Origin: CAJPPJ01 sp963545265
GTDB lineage: Bacteria; Bacillota_I; Bacilli_A; RF39; UBA660
Reading direction: 5' to 3'
NCBI GenBank assembly: GCA_963545265.1
Contig: CAUUHY010000001.1
Location: 83,720 to 147,719, forward strand
DNA length: 64,000 bases
Within the stretch, counting starts at the first letter, position 1; every line of letters begins with the position of its first letter. The notes under the pieces were generated by a model that saw only the letters and a program-made list of their open reading frames with translations, had not been told where the DNA came from and ran no database searches. A program made the translations under genes and the position numbers. Below are positions 17,437 to 27,139 of the stretch, in pieces.

Positions 17437-17476
17437 CTTAGTCATCTTTTAAACTATCTATAACAGAAATACTGAG

Positions 17477-17532
17477 TCGAGGAGAGTACTAAACATATGA
17501 GAATATGTATTTAGTATCTCCTCGATTTTTGT
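17477..17532 (+). terminator. Strong terminator after the Fic/nuclease pair
   Basis: Stem TCGAGGAGA/TCTCCTCGA extended inward by TACTAAA/TTTAGTA and CATAT/ATATG, T run after 17525. One of the longest stems in the window. The 145 bp to the next gene hold only a weak TATATT-type promoter. Confidence 0.85.
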
Positions 17533-17677
17533 GTATTTAAAAGCTTTATAGCTTTTGTTTTTCTTTAGCTTGCAAAAAATGATTGAAAATGAATTCTAAT
17601 AATTAAAAAAATTCATAAAGTATGCTATATTATTTGATGAGAGATGATGCTGTAATTATCGTAACGGGAGGTCAAAT

Positions 17678-19636
17678 ATGATAAAAGATATTAAACAAAA
17701 AAACGAAAATATCGATGTTGTAGATGAACAATTAAATAGATTAAAAAATATTTATCCTGATTGCTTTAATCAAAATGGAGATTTCGATATTGAAAAATTT
17801 AAAGAAAACATTAGTAAATCTACAAACATTGTTAAAGAGGGATATGGATTAAGTTTTCTAGGAAAGAATTATTCAAAGTTAATCGCGTCTTTAGATACAG
17901 AAACAATCATAGTACCAGATTTAGAAGATAATTCTAATGAAGAAAATAAGAAAAGTGAGAATATTTATATATCAGGCGATAATTTGGATGCGTTGAAACA
18001 TTTAACAAAGTCATATATTGAAAAAATAAAATGTATTTACATTGATCCTCCATATAATACAGGATCTGATGGATTTGTATATAATGATAAGTTTGTTTTT
18101 TCTATTGAAAGACTTGTGGATAACCTTGATATTTCTGAAGAAGAAGCAAAAAGAATATTTGAGTTAACTAATTCTAAATCAAATTCTCATTCAGCGTGGC
18201 TAACCTTTATGTATCCTAGACTTTATTTAGCAAGACAGTTATTAACTAATGACGGTGCAATTTTTATTAGCATTGGAGAAGATGAAGTAAATAATTTGAA
18301 ATTATTAGCTGATAATATTTTTGGTGAGGAAAATTTTGTTACCATTTGTCCTAGAAAGACTAGAGGGTCTGCCACTACAAAATCTGATGCCGAACTTCAA
18401 AAATTAAATGATTATGTTTTGGTGTATTTAAAAGATAAAGAAAATTCAAGTTTTAAATTAAAAATAGAAGGACAAAAAGAATATCCTTATGAAGATGATA
18501 GAGGAAAATATTATACAGTTCCATTACAAGATAACGGACCAGCTGGAACGAGAACTGCTAGACCAAATCTATATTATCCTATATATTTAACACAAAATGG
18601 TAGTTTAAATTTAGAAAGACAAAATGAGTCAGATATTGAGTATTTACCGGACAAACATAGAAACGATGACGGACGTTGGATGTGGAGCAAAGAAAAATTC
18701 TTAAAAAACAATAAAGACTTGTGTGTCAGTAAAGAAAAAGTTTGTATCAAACATTATTTTAATAAAGATGAAGATCAAAATAAATATATGCAAGAGAGAA
18801 ACTGGTTAGATAAATTTCAAAACGCAAAGGGAACAAATGATTTGAATAATTTATTTGAAGAAAAAGGACTATTTAGTAATCCAAAACCTGTAGAACTAAT
18901 CGAATTCTTAATCAATTTGATCGCCGATGATGATTCAATAATTTTAGATTTTTTTGGAGGGTCTGGGTCTACAGCTGAAGCGGTAATGAATTCAAATAAA
19001 AAGAACGGAAAAAGGAAATTTATTATAGTTCAACTGCCAGAAAATTTAGAAGATAATTTGAAGTTAGTAGGAAAAGAAGCAATTAAGCAGCTTACAACAC
19101 AAATTGACTTTTTAAAATCTATAAACAAACCATTATATTTAGATGAAATCGGACAAGAAAGAATAAGAAGAGCTGCTAAAAAGATAGAGAAAGAAACAAA
19201 AGCTGATATTGATTATGGATTTAAGCATTATACTGTAAAAGAAGTTAACACTAATACATTAGATAAATTAGAAAAATTCAATCCCAACTTCATGTTATCT
19301 GATAGAACTATTTTAGATGAGTTTGGAATTGACTCAATATTAACTACGTGGATGGTTAGCGATGGATATGGTTTAACTGATAAATATGAAGAACTAGATT
19401 TAAATGGATACAAAGGTTACAAATGTGAGAATACGATATACTTAATAAATCCTGATTTATCTGATAAAGCAATAAAATACTTGATTGAAAAATATGAGAA
19501 AGAAGATTTTGACTGCAATAGAATTGTTTTATTTGGATATTCATTTGCTTTAAATGAGATTCAAACATTAAAAGATAATTTAAAACAAGTTAAGAATATA
19601 AAAAATATAAATGTTGATGTAATAACAAGATATTAG
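17678..19636 (+). CDS. mod: Type III restriction-modification methyltransferase (Mod)
   Basis: 652 residues, GGGAGGT ribosome site. This is the modification and recognition subunit of a type III system, which methylates the exocyclic amine of adenine in one strand of an asymmetric site and is needed by Res for cleavage. Beta-class order is seen: catalytic DPPYNTGSDGF at about 123-133, a target-recognition stretch about 220-400, then the S-adenosylmethionine site LDFFGGSGSTAEAVM around 424-435. The N-terminal helix region with LGKNYSKL is also typical. The Res gene begins 14 bp downstream. Site specificity cannot be read from the sequence. Length and both motifs are intact. Confidence 0.95.
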   Translation: MIKDIKQKNENIDVVDEQLNRLKNIYPDCFNQNGDFDIEKFKENISKSTNIVKEGYGLSFLGKNYSKLIASLDTETIIVPDLEDNSNEENKKSENIYISGDNLDALKHLTKSYIEKIKCIYIDPPYNTGSDGFVYNDKFVFSIERLVDNLDISEEEAKRIFELTNSKSNSHSAWLTFMYPRLYLARQLLTNDGAIFISIGEDEVNNLKLLADNIFGEENFVTICPRKTRGSATTKSDAELQKLNDYVLVYLKDKENSSFKLKIEGQKEYPYEDDRGKYYTVPLQDNGPAGTRTARPNLYYPIYLTQNGSLNLERQNESDIEYLPDKHRNDDGRWMWSKEKFLKNNKDLCVSKEKVCIKHYFNKDEDQNKYMQERNWLDKFQNAKGTNDLNNLFEEKGLFSNPKPVELIEFLINLIADDDSIILDFFGGSGSTAEAVMNSNKKNGKRKFIIVQLPENLEDNLKLVGKEAIKQLTTQIDFLKSINKPLYLDEIGQERIRRAAKKIEKETKADIDYGFKHYTVKEVNTNTLDKLEKFNPNFMLSDRTILDEFGIDSILTTWMVSDGYGLTDKYEELDLNGYKGYKCENTIYLINPDLSDKAIKYLIEKYEKEDFDCNRIVLFGYSFALNEIQTLKDNLKQVKNIKNINVDVITRY

Positions 19637-19650
19637 AAAGGAGAATCACT

Positions 19651-22581
19651 ATGGGATTAAAGCTTGAAAAAGGTTTGAGACATCAAACTGAAGCTATAAA
19701 TAAAATAAATAAAGTATTTGAAGACGCGAATATAACTAACAATACTTATAAATATGCTAATCCTTTAATTGATTTGAATTCTAATAATCTGTTGGAAAAT
19801 ATAAAAAAATTAAACAAGGAATTACCATTTTCTTTAAAAGGAAAAGTGAATATTGAAGATTATTTAAATCTAGATATAAAAATGGAAACAGGTACGGGAA
19901 AAACTTATGTATATACTAAAATGATCTATGAGTTAAATAAAAACTATGGAATTCATAAATTTATTATATTAGTTCCGTCTCTACCTATTAAACTTGGAAC
20001 GGTAAAATTCTTACAATCTGATGAAACAATAATTCATTTTAAAGATCAATATGGTAAATCAATCGATTTGTGTGTTTTAAATGCTAAAAAGAATAATAAA
20101 TTGAAAGATATGTTTCCAAGTGCTGTTAGATCGTTCGTAGAGCAATCAGAATTATTAAAAGATAGAATAACAGTTTTAGTTGCTAATATACATTTATTTA
20201 AAGATGGAAATGGAGCAATGCTAACAAAGTCATACTCGAGTGTAGTCGAAGATTATGATATTCCTGCTGATGCAATTAGTGCTACTAGACCATTTTTGAT
20301 AATCGATGAACCACACAGAATCTCAAAAGATAATAAAACTTTTAAATTTGTTCAAGAAAGAATAAAACCACAATGTATTATCAGATATGGCGCTACTTTT
20401 CCAGAAGTAAAAATAGGTAGAAAGGTAGTTAAGGATTATCATAATTTAATCTATAGTTTGGGAAGTTGTGAATCGTTTAATGATAATTTAGTTAAAGGTG
20501 TTAAAGTTAGATATATTGATTCTCCAGATGGAGTTAATAAAAAAGTAAAAGTTCTAGGTCTTGAAAATAAGAAAAAAGTAAGGTTAGAACTAATTACGGA
20601 AAAATCAAAGCAAACTTTTGAATTAGAAAAAGATGACTCACTAAAAAGAATCGACGATTCGTTTGAAAATATAACTATTGATGGTATTGGTAAAACATTA
20701 TTTTTATCAAATGGTGTTGAATTATCAGTAGGTAGTGAAATATACACAGGTGTATATTCTACTTCGTATCAAAAAGTAATGATTCAAAATGCGTTAGACG
20801 CACATTTTAGAACAGAGAAAGAAAACTTTAAAAGAAAAGATAAAATAAAAACTCTTGCATTATTCTTTATAGATGATATTGATTCATATAGAGAGAATAA
20901 GCAAAATCCAGCTCTAACTTATTTAAAAGATATATTTGAAGATTTGTTAAAAGATAAAATAAAGAAAGAATTAGATCGCATAGATGAATTTGATTCTGAT
21001 GAACTACTATATAAAGAATATCTTGAAGCAACTTTAAGTGATATTTCTGCTTGCCATGGAGGATATTTTTCTAAAGATAATAGTGACTCTGATGAAGTAA
21101 TAGCTGATGAAGTTAGAAGAATATTAGTAGATAAAGATGGAACATTATCTATTTATGAAAATAGCGGTAAATATAATACTTTTAGATTTATTTTTTCTAA
21201 GTGGACGTTAAAAGAAGGATGGGATAATCCGAATATATTTACTATTTGTAAACTAAGAAGTAGCGGATCGGAAATTAGTAAATTACAGGAAGTTGGTAGA
21301 GGTCTAAGATTACCGGTAAATGATACTTTATCTAGAGTTTCTAATGAACAGTTCTACTTAAATTATATTGTTGATTTCACAGAAAAAGATTTTGCTAATA
21401 AACTAATAAGTGAAATTAACGGAGATTATGAAGAAAATACCAAACTTAACGATACTGTAATAGAAGTACTAGCAAATAAAATTGGAAAAACACCTAAAGA
21501 GCTATTTATTGAATTGTTAACAAAAGATTATATCGATATGGATAAGAATATAATTGTTGAAAATAGAGATAATCTATTCAACGAATATCCTGATTTAACT
21601 ACTGGATTAAAAGGTAGAAAAGTTATTGATGATAATACTAAACAAGATATGCCTAAAGCTAAAATTAGAGTTAATAAGTTTAAAGAAATAAAAGATTTAT
21701 GGAATCTCTTAAATAGAAAATATTTTATTTCATATCAAGATATAAATCCTGATGATATAATGATAGGTATTTTACAAATTCTTAATGATGGAGTAAAAGG
21801 AACAGCATTATTAACTTCTCATGAAAACACATTATTAATCGAAAACGGTGAAATATTATTAAGTGAAGACTCTAACAAAGAATATGAAGTTAAACAAGAT
21901 CATATGCTATATAATGTATTTTTAGATAAAGTTTATAAAAGTACTAATATTCCAATTGAAATAGTTCATAAAGCTTTAGTAGAATATAATAAAAAAGAGA
22001 CTATAAAAGATGATTTTTTTAATACAAATACACTTGCGACTTTTATAAACAAAATAAATGAATGGAAGTATAACATGTTATTTGGTAAATTTAAATATAC
22101 TTCTACAAGCTTATCAGGAGAAGAAACTGCACTTACAAATGCAGATGGTAGTCCTAAAATTGAAGCAGAAGGTTTATTAGGTGTTTCATATTCAGATAAG
22201 AAACCTAGTGATGATTATCTATATGATATTTGTTTATATGATTCTGAATTAGAAAAGAAAAATATTACAACTGATAATGACGAAGTTATTGTGTTTGGTA
22301 AGATTCCAGCAAGAAGTATAAGAATACCGCTAATAGGTGGAGGAACTTATAGTCCAGATTTCATGTATATAGTTAAAAGAAATGATGATGTTAAAGAAAT
22401 AAATTTTGTTATTGAAACAAAAGATTATGAAACAGAGGATAAAATTCCTTCAGATCAAAGATTTGAAATAAACTGTGCGAGAGAATTTTTTAATAGACTA
22501 CAAGAGGATAACTATAACGTTCAGTATAAAGTTCAATTAAGGACTACTCAAATGCTAGATATTATTAAAAATTTAAAGTAA
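19651..22581 (+). CDS. res: Type III restriction enzyme Res subunit
   Basis: 976 residues, AAAGGAGA ribosome site. Superfamily 2 translocase plus nuclease: Walker A METGTGKT at about 78-85, DEPH box around 218, motif V/VI with TLKEGWDNPNIF and QEVGRGLRLPVN, and near the C-terminus a PD-(D/E)xK nuclease (YSPDFMYIV about 899-907, then VIETKDYE about 917-924). The enzyme moves along DNA using ATP and cuts when two Mod-Res complexes meet. Every expected motif is present and the gene is full length, so the system looks active. Confidence 0.95.
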   Translation: MGLKLEKGLRHQTEAINKINKVFEDANITNNTYKYANPLIDLNSNNLLENIKKLNKELPFSLKGKVNIEDYLNLDIKMETGTGKTYVYTKMIYELNKNYGIHKFIILVPSLPIKLGTVKFLQSDETIIHFKDQYGKSIDLCVLNAKKNNKLKDMFPSAVRSFVEQSELLKDRITVLVANIHLFKDGNGAMLTKSYSSVVEDYDIPADAISATRPFLIIDEPHRISKDNKTFKFVQERIKPQCIIRYGATFPEVKIGRKVVKDYHNLIYSLGSCESFNDNLVKGVKVRYIDSPDGVNKKVKVLGLENKKKVRLELITEKSKQTFELEKDDSLKRIDDSFENITIDGIGKTLFLSNGVELSVGSEIYTGVYSTSYQKVMIQNALDAHFRTEKENFKRKDKIKTLALFFIDDIDSYRENKQNPALTYLKDIFEDLLKDKIKKELDRIDEFDSDELLYKEYLEATLSDISACHGGYFSKDNSDSDEVIADEVRRILVDKDGTLSIYENSGKYNTFRFIFSKWTLKEGWDNPNIFTICKLRSSGSEISKLQEVGRGLRLPVNDTLSRVSNEQFYLNYIVDFTEKDFANKLISEINGDYEENTKLNDTVIEVLANKIGKTPKELFIELLTKDYIDMDKNIIVENRDNLFNEYPDLTTGLKGRKVIDDNTKQDMPKAKIRVNKFKEIKDLWNLLNRKYFISYQDINPDDIMIGILQILNDGVKGTALLTSHENTLLIENGEILLSEDSNKEYEVKQDHMLYNVFLDKVYKSTNIPIEIVHKALVEYNKKETIKDDFFNTNTLATFINKINEWKYNMLFGKFKYTSTSLSGEETALTNADGSPKIEAEGLLGVSYSDKKPSDDYLYDICLYDSELEKKNITTDNDEVIVFGKIPARSIRIPLIGGGTYSPDFMYIVKRNDDVKEINFVIETKDYETEDKIPSDQRFEINCAREFFNRLQEDNYNVQYKVQLRTTQMLDIIKNLK

Positions 22582-22594
22582 GGTGGTGTAACTA

Positions 22595-22801
22595 ATGCTT
22601 ATAAAGAATAACAAGTTATTAAAACAATCTGAATTTAAACTTGAGAAAGATATACAAGTATTTGTTGAGAATCATATTCCTGATATCTTAGGAGAAGAAT
22701 ATGAATTTGTATGTACAGAGTTTCTTGCAGGATATTTTAAAATTGATTCCTTAGTTTTTAATAAAGAAAATAAATCTTTTATAATAATTAAATTAGTTTA
22801 A
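22595..22801 (+). pseudogene. Truncated DUF5655/NucS-like nuclease N-terminus
   Basis: 68 codons with GGTGGT upstream. The start resembles DUF5655-type proteins found beside restriction systems: 'KLLKQSEFKLEKDIQVFVE' followed by 'ILGEEYEFVCTEFLAG' and 'FKIDSLVFNKENKSFIII', after which the family continues with the catalytic E-Y-K. Here it turns into KLV and stops, so the nuclease site itself is lost. It sits 13 bp behind res. Treated as a remnant. Confidence 0.6.
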
Positions 22802-22902
22802 CTGTTTCATTGATTTCAAATGTTAGATATATTTGTGAGAATATTGCTGAGCCATATTCATTTAAACAAATAACACCAAATTTTAAAGTTGCTGGATTTT
22901 AA
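22801..22902 (+). pseudogene. C-terminal fragment of an unidentified gene
   Basis: A start-less frame reading VRYICENIAEPYSFKQITPN and ending GF-stop just after the truncated gene, in a different frame. Looks like the conserved tail of a larger enzyme fused here by deletion. Confidence 0.35.
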
Positions 22903-23145
22903 TACAAATCATTTAATTTTGTTATTTTGTATTGTTTATCTTCAGATTTTACTAAGAAATCTCTGTTATATCTTTCACTTTTCTCATATATTCCTTATTT
23001 AGATAATGTTATATGTGGAGAATCTAATCCCTTTTTCTGAATATATTTTTCTTTCTTTTAATATTTTTTAGACTAATTTCTGGGTAATCTTTATTAAATA
23101 TATCTTGTAAAAATTCTTTTTTTATTTAAAAAAGTATTGATTCAT
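22898..23145 (-). pseudogene. Minus-strand gene relic with several frame changes
   Basis: Read on the minus strand: SFSFDESILF, a stop, EFLQDIFNKDYPEISLKN, then after shifts KGLDSPHITLSK, a stop, GIYEKSERYNRDFLVKSEDK and an end at about 22898. Clear coding character but at least three interruptions. Family not recognised. Confidence 0.4.
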
Positions 23146-23148
23146 CAA

Positions 23149-23519
23149 ATGAAAAAGAGTAGTAATAATTGGGTTAAATATAAGATATCTGAAATATTTA
23201 AAATCACTATAGGTATTGTGATACCTAAAACAGATTTATCAGAAAATAAAATAAATATATATAAATATGTTAATAACTTAAATTAATATGTGAGCTTTTA
23301 AATACTGAAACACCAAAACATTTATCTTATGTAGGTAATTCTAAATTAATGAATAATGTTATGTGATATATAAAAGTATTTTTAGCAGATATTGATGAAT
23401 CTGATAGAGTTAGTAACATCATAATCAAAGATAAATAATAAGTTTTTATTAGAAACAAATAAATTAAGTAAACTAAATGAATTAAAAAAAGGACTTATAC
23501 AATATATGTTTGTATAGTC
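23149..23519 (+). pseudogene. Relic of a type I restriction specificity subunit (HsdS-like)
   Basis: An ATG at 23149 opens KKSSNNWVKYKISEIFKITI, a pattern like the start of an HsdS target-recognition half ('W..ykl.dif.i..G'). After stops and frame shifts the distal part reads YIKVFLADIDESDRVSN and then LLETNKLSKLNELKKGLIQY with MFV-stop, which is the familiar HsdS C-terminal helix ('L..LKkGLmQ.mF'). A hairpin terminator lies over the end. No HsdM or HsdR is in the window, so this is a left-over of a lost type I system. Confidence 0.55.
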
Positions 23520-23526
23520 TTTTTTC
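23485..23526. terminator. Intrinsic terminator at the end of the HsdS-like relic
   Basis: Arms AAAAGGACTTATACAA and TTGTATAGTCTTTTTT with one bulge. Nothing else convincing is seen from 23526 to 23860 apart from short broken frames such as IKKYGYDAVDEFLDE-stop near 23690-23735. Confidence 0.65.
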
Positions 23527-23884
23527 ATTTTTACACTAACACTTATATAATTTTTAATAAACATGTAAAATCAAAAGAATCGTAAAGACTTATTTAAATG
23601 GATTTTTAAAAATTTGTATAAGAGATAAAGAGATAACTTATCTAAATAATCGACAATCTTAAGATAGACATTTAGCTCTCATTTTATGATTAAAAAATAT
23701 GGATATGATGCAGTAGATGAATTTTTAGATGAATGAAAATGATTTTAATAAAATTAATATCATTAAATGGAATATCTATAGATAGGTTAAATAAATTAAG
23801 AATGATTTAAACAGAAAAATAAACAAATTTTACTTGTTTTAGAGATGGAAAATTTATTATATAATGAAATTATGGAGCGTTTAT

Positions 23885-25975
23885 ATGAATAATAATGAAA
23901 TATTTAAACCAGAAAACAAAAATATTAGCGACATATTTTCATTTACTGGAATTTATACGATACCTAATTATCAAAGACAATATTCTTGGAATGATGAAAA
24001 TCTTGAAGAACTTTGGGATGATTTATATAATTCTTTTGTCGATGGAATAGATAAATGTTATTTTTTGGGGTCAATAGTTATAGTTGATAGAGGTAATGGT
24101 GAAGAAGAATTAGTGGATGGACAACAAAGAATTACTACTTTAATGATTATGCTAAATGTATTAATGAAAAACTTTCCACAAATAAATAATACATCTACTG
24201 CAGTTTTAAATGCTGATAAGTCATTAATGTCATCTTTAATATTTTTTAATCAAAAAATAAATAGATTAAGATTACAGCAAGATCCAGATTATGATACATC
24301 ATTTAAAAATATAATATCATCTTCAAAAAGTTATAAAGACTTTACAAAGCCTAAAAAAGAAGAATTAAAAAAAGAAAATCCAGAATATAAATTTACTAAT
24401 ACTGCTTATTTTTTTTATAATAAATTTACTTCTTTATTAAATGAAGAAGGAGAAGAAGTATTAGGAAAATTTGTAAATTATATTTTGTTTAAAACCAATA
24501 TTATTAAAATTTCGTGTTTTGATCAATCTTTTGCTATTAAACTATTTTTAGTTTTAAATGATAGAGGAATGGATTTAGCTAGTTCAGATATTATAAAATC
24601 AGTTATTTATAATGAATTAGATAAATGTGAAGAATATAATAGTCATGATAAAGATGTATTTAATTCAAATTGGAAAGCAATAGAAGCAATTTGTAATAAA
24701 AATAATTTTTCTATGGATGATTTTTTTGTTTTTTATGAGTATTTTAAATTAAAGAGCAATCCTAAAAAACAATTATCTGATGAAATAACAAAAATTATTA
24801 AAAACAATGAAATAAACTATATTGTAAGTGAATTATTATCTTTTGCTAAAAATGTTGATAGGATATTTACTACAGAAGATAAAGTTATATATAGTTTAAG
24901 ATATGTACCATGGAAATTTTATGTTAATACAACTATAGCAACAGCTTATCAAGTTAAATATGAAAAAATTGATGAATTATTAGAAGAAATAAGAAGATTT
25001 TATTATTTATCTTGGATTAGTGGAAAAACACTTAATGCTATTAAGCAAACATCGTTTAATTTAATAGAAGCAGTTGCTAATAATGTTTCTTTAGAAGAAA
25101 TAAAAGAAATTTTAAATGATTTTATTATGAAAAATAAAATCATAACTAGTGTATATAATGTATTAGATGGCAATGTTTATGGAGAATCTTTTTTAAAACC
25201 TCTAATTCTTTCAATTGACTATCAAATAAGAGAAAAATTGTTAACTGAGTTTTATCCACTAGATAAAGATATTCATATGGATCATATTCTTCCAAAAAAA
25301 TACTATGAAAAGCCAGAAGAATGGAAATACATAAATGATCAAGAAGAAGCATTAAAATATTTAAATACTATTGGTAATATGGCTTTACTTTTAGGACAAA
25401 AAAATAAAGAAGCATTAAATTATGGAGTATCAAAAAAACTAGATATTTATTTGGGGAAAGATAACTTTAAAACAGGAAGAGTAGCATTTGATACCACAAA
25501 TTTGGTTATTGATGAATTTAAAAAATTTGAAAAATGGACTATTGAATCAATCAAAAATAGAAAGATAAAATTAATAAAAGAAATAGAAAAAATGTTAAAT
25601 ATATCAAGAGAATGTATCGAAAAAGAAAATTCATATATTGAAGCAACTGATAATAATTTTTATTTTAAATGGAAATATAAAAATCAAAAATATACTAATT
25701 CAAATCTTGTGCGTATCTTATTGGTTGATTATATTAATAGTAAAAAATTTAAGAGTTATGAAGATATAGATGATGAAATTAAGTACTATCATATAATTCC
25801 TTCTCTACCATTATTTAGTGCAACTAATATATGTAATGGTTATACTTATGGAAAATTAACTGGGATAAGTTTTGATTTGTATACTCCTTCACAATTTAGT
25901 AAAGAAAGACTTCATGCATTTTTAAAAATTTTAAAAAAATACTTTGATTTTGAAAAAAATTTAATGAATTTATAA
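23885..25975 (+). CDS. GmrSD-type protein (DUF262 plus DUF1524 HNH)
   Basis: 696 residues. Start set at 23885 (GGAG seven bases upstream); an in-frame ATG 21 bases earlier lacks a site. The N-terminal ParB-like DUF262 half carries IPNYQRQYSW (about 27-36) and DGQQRITTL (about 78-86), the NTP-binding and hydrolysis motifs. The C-terminal DUF1524 HNH nuclease has MDHILPKKYY (about 464) and the downstream NTIGNMALL asparagine element. Founding GmrSD enzymes cut glucosylated hydroxymethylcytosine phage DNA, and relatives in defence islands act on modified DNA. A 100-residue extension after the HNH domain may set specificity. It lies next to the type III system, as is common for such enzymes. Confidence 0.92.
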   Translation: MNNNEIFKPENKNISDIFSFTGIYTIPNYQRQYSWNDENLEELWDDLYNSFVDGIDKCYFLGSIVIVDRGNGEEELVDGQQRITTLMIMLNVLMKNFPQINNTSTAVLNADKSLMSSLIFFNQKINRLRLQQDPDYDTSFKNIISSSKSYKDFTKPKKEELKKENPEYKFTNTAYFFYNKFTSLLNEEGEEVLGKFVNYILFKTNIIKISCFDQSFAIKLFLVLNDRGMDLASSDIIKSVIYNELDKCEEYNSHDKDVFNSNWKAIEAICNKNNFSMDDFFVFYEYFKLKSNPKKQLSDEITKIIKNNEINYIVSELLSFAKNVDRIFTTEDKVIYSLRYVPWKFYVNTTIATAYQVKYEKIDELLEEIRRFYYLSWISGKTLNAIKQTSFNLIEAVANNVSLEEIKEILNDFIMKNKIITSVYNVLDGNVYGESFLKPLILSIDYQIREKLLTEFYPLDKDIHMDHILPKKYYEKPEEWKYINDQEEALKYLNTIGNMALLLGQKNKEALNYGVSKKLDIYLGKDNFKTGRVAFDTTNLVIDEFKKFEKWTIESIKNRKIKLIKEIEKMLNISRECIEKENSYIEATDNNFYFKWKYKNQKYTNSNLVRILLVDYINSKKFKSYEDIDDEIKYYHIIPSLPLFSATNICNGYTYGKLTGISFDLYTPSQFSKERLHAFLKILKKYFDFEKNLMNL

Positions 25976-26038
25976 AAATAATTAAAATAATTAAAATACA
26001 AATTATATGTTACAATAAAAAAGTAAGAGGTGTGTTAT

Positions 26039-27127
26039 ATGGCATTTTGTTATAATTGTGGAAAACAATTAAATGATGGAAGTAAGTTTTGTTCAGAATG
26101 TGGTGTTAAACAAGAAGTTGCTGATAATACAAGTGTTAGAAAGCAAGAATTTGTTGGAATATTAAAAAAATGTCCAAGTTGTGGAGAAGATTTAAAAAGT
26201 TTAATGGGAATATGTCCTTCTTGTGGTCATGAATTGAACAGTAAAGTAGTTAATAAAAACTTAAAAGAATTTATTGAACATGTTTCAGAATTAGAAGAAA
26301 AAATAGATGGATATAGTTCACTAGAAAAGGCAGGATGGCATAGTTGGAATGGTGGAATAAGATTAGGATGGATTTTATTTAACATGCTTTTTGTTTTAAT
26401 TCCATTAATTTTTTATTACATATGGAAACTTATTTCTATGGTTAATATACCTAAGTTAGAAAAACAAGAAAAAGAATTATCTTATTTTATACAAAATTTT
26501 CAATTTCCTAATGATAGAGAATCTATTTTAGAAGCAATGATATATGTTAAAGATAAAATTAATTTTATTGCAAATTACTCTATTAATAAAAAAACTTATT
26601 ATTGGACTAAAATATGGGTCAATAAAGCTAAGGAATTGAAAAGTAAGGCAGATATATTGTTTAATAATGATCAAATAGTTAACAATACATATAACGACAT
26701 AATAAAAAAATCAAAAGAAGCTAAGAAAAAACTAATTATTAAGACAATTTTAATAATAGTAGCTGTAAGTTTATTTTTAAGCTGTGTGGTTATGTTTTCT
26801 TCATATAAAACAAAAGAAGATTATAATGTGGTTTTAAAATTACCAACTACAGGTATGATAGAAAAAATACCTAAAATGGAATATCAATACGGAAGAATTA
26901 TAAGTGATTCATCAAATGATATTAATATTGATATATATAAAGTATCTCAAAGTAATTTTGATGAATATGTAAAAAAATGTAAGGATAGTGGATTTGACGT
27001 CAACTATTTTAAAAATGAAAAATTGTTTAAAGCAAAAGATAAAAATGGATATTATTTAAAAATAACATATTATAAAAATAAAGAAAAAATGAGTATTCGT
27101 TTAAATTATTATAATTTTATAAAATAA
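26039..27127 (+). CDS. Double zinc-ribbon membrane protein
   Basis: 362 residues from the ATG at 26039 (AAGTAAGAGGTG upstream; an in-frame GTG three codons earlier is less likely). Two N-terminal zinc ribbons: CYNCGKQL...FCSECG (about 4-23) and CPSCGEDL...CPSCG (about 46-66). Then a membrane segment around 115-137 (ILFNMLFVLIPLIFYYIWKL) and another around 235-258 (IKTILIIVAVSLFLSCVVMF). A charged helical region lies between them, and the outer C-terminal domain (KTKEDYNVVLKLPTTGMIEK) resembles no named fold. The next gene (SPFH) starts 12 bp on. Probably a membrane scaffold partner of the SPFH protein. Confidence 0.8.
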   Translation: MAFCYNCGKQLNDGSKFCSECGVKQEVADNTSVRKQEFVGILKKCPSCGEDLKSLMGICPSCGHELNSKVVNKNLKEFIEHVSELEEKIDGYSSLEKAGWHSWNGGIRLGWILFNMLFVLIPLIFYYIWKLISMVNIPKLEKQEKELSYFIQNFQFPNDRESILEAMIYVKDKINFIANYSINKKTYYWTKIWVNKAKELKSKADILFNNDQIVNNTYNDIIKKSKEAKKKLIIKTILIIVAVSLFLSCVVMFSSYKTKEDYNVVLKLPTTGMIEKIPKMEYQYGRIISDSSNDINIDIYKVSQSNFDEYVKKCKDSGFDVNYFKNEKLFKAKDKNGYYLKITYYKNKEKMSIRLNYYNFIK

Positions 27128-27139
27128 AGGAGTGAAACT

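Noticed and set aside
22903..23148. Plus-strand gene in the gap after res
   Set aside because: Only short frames on the plus strand; coding sense is on the minus strand and broken.
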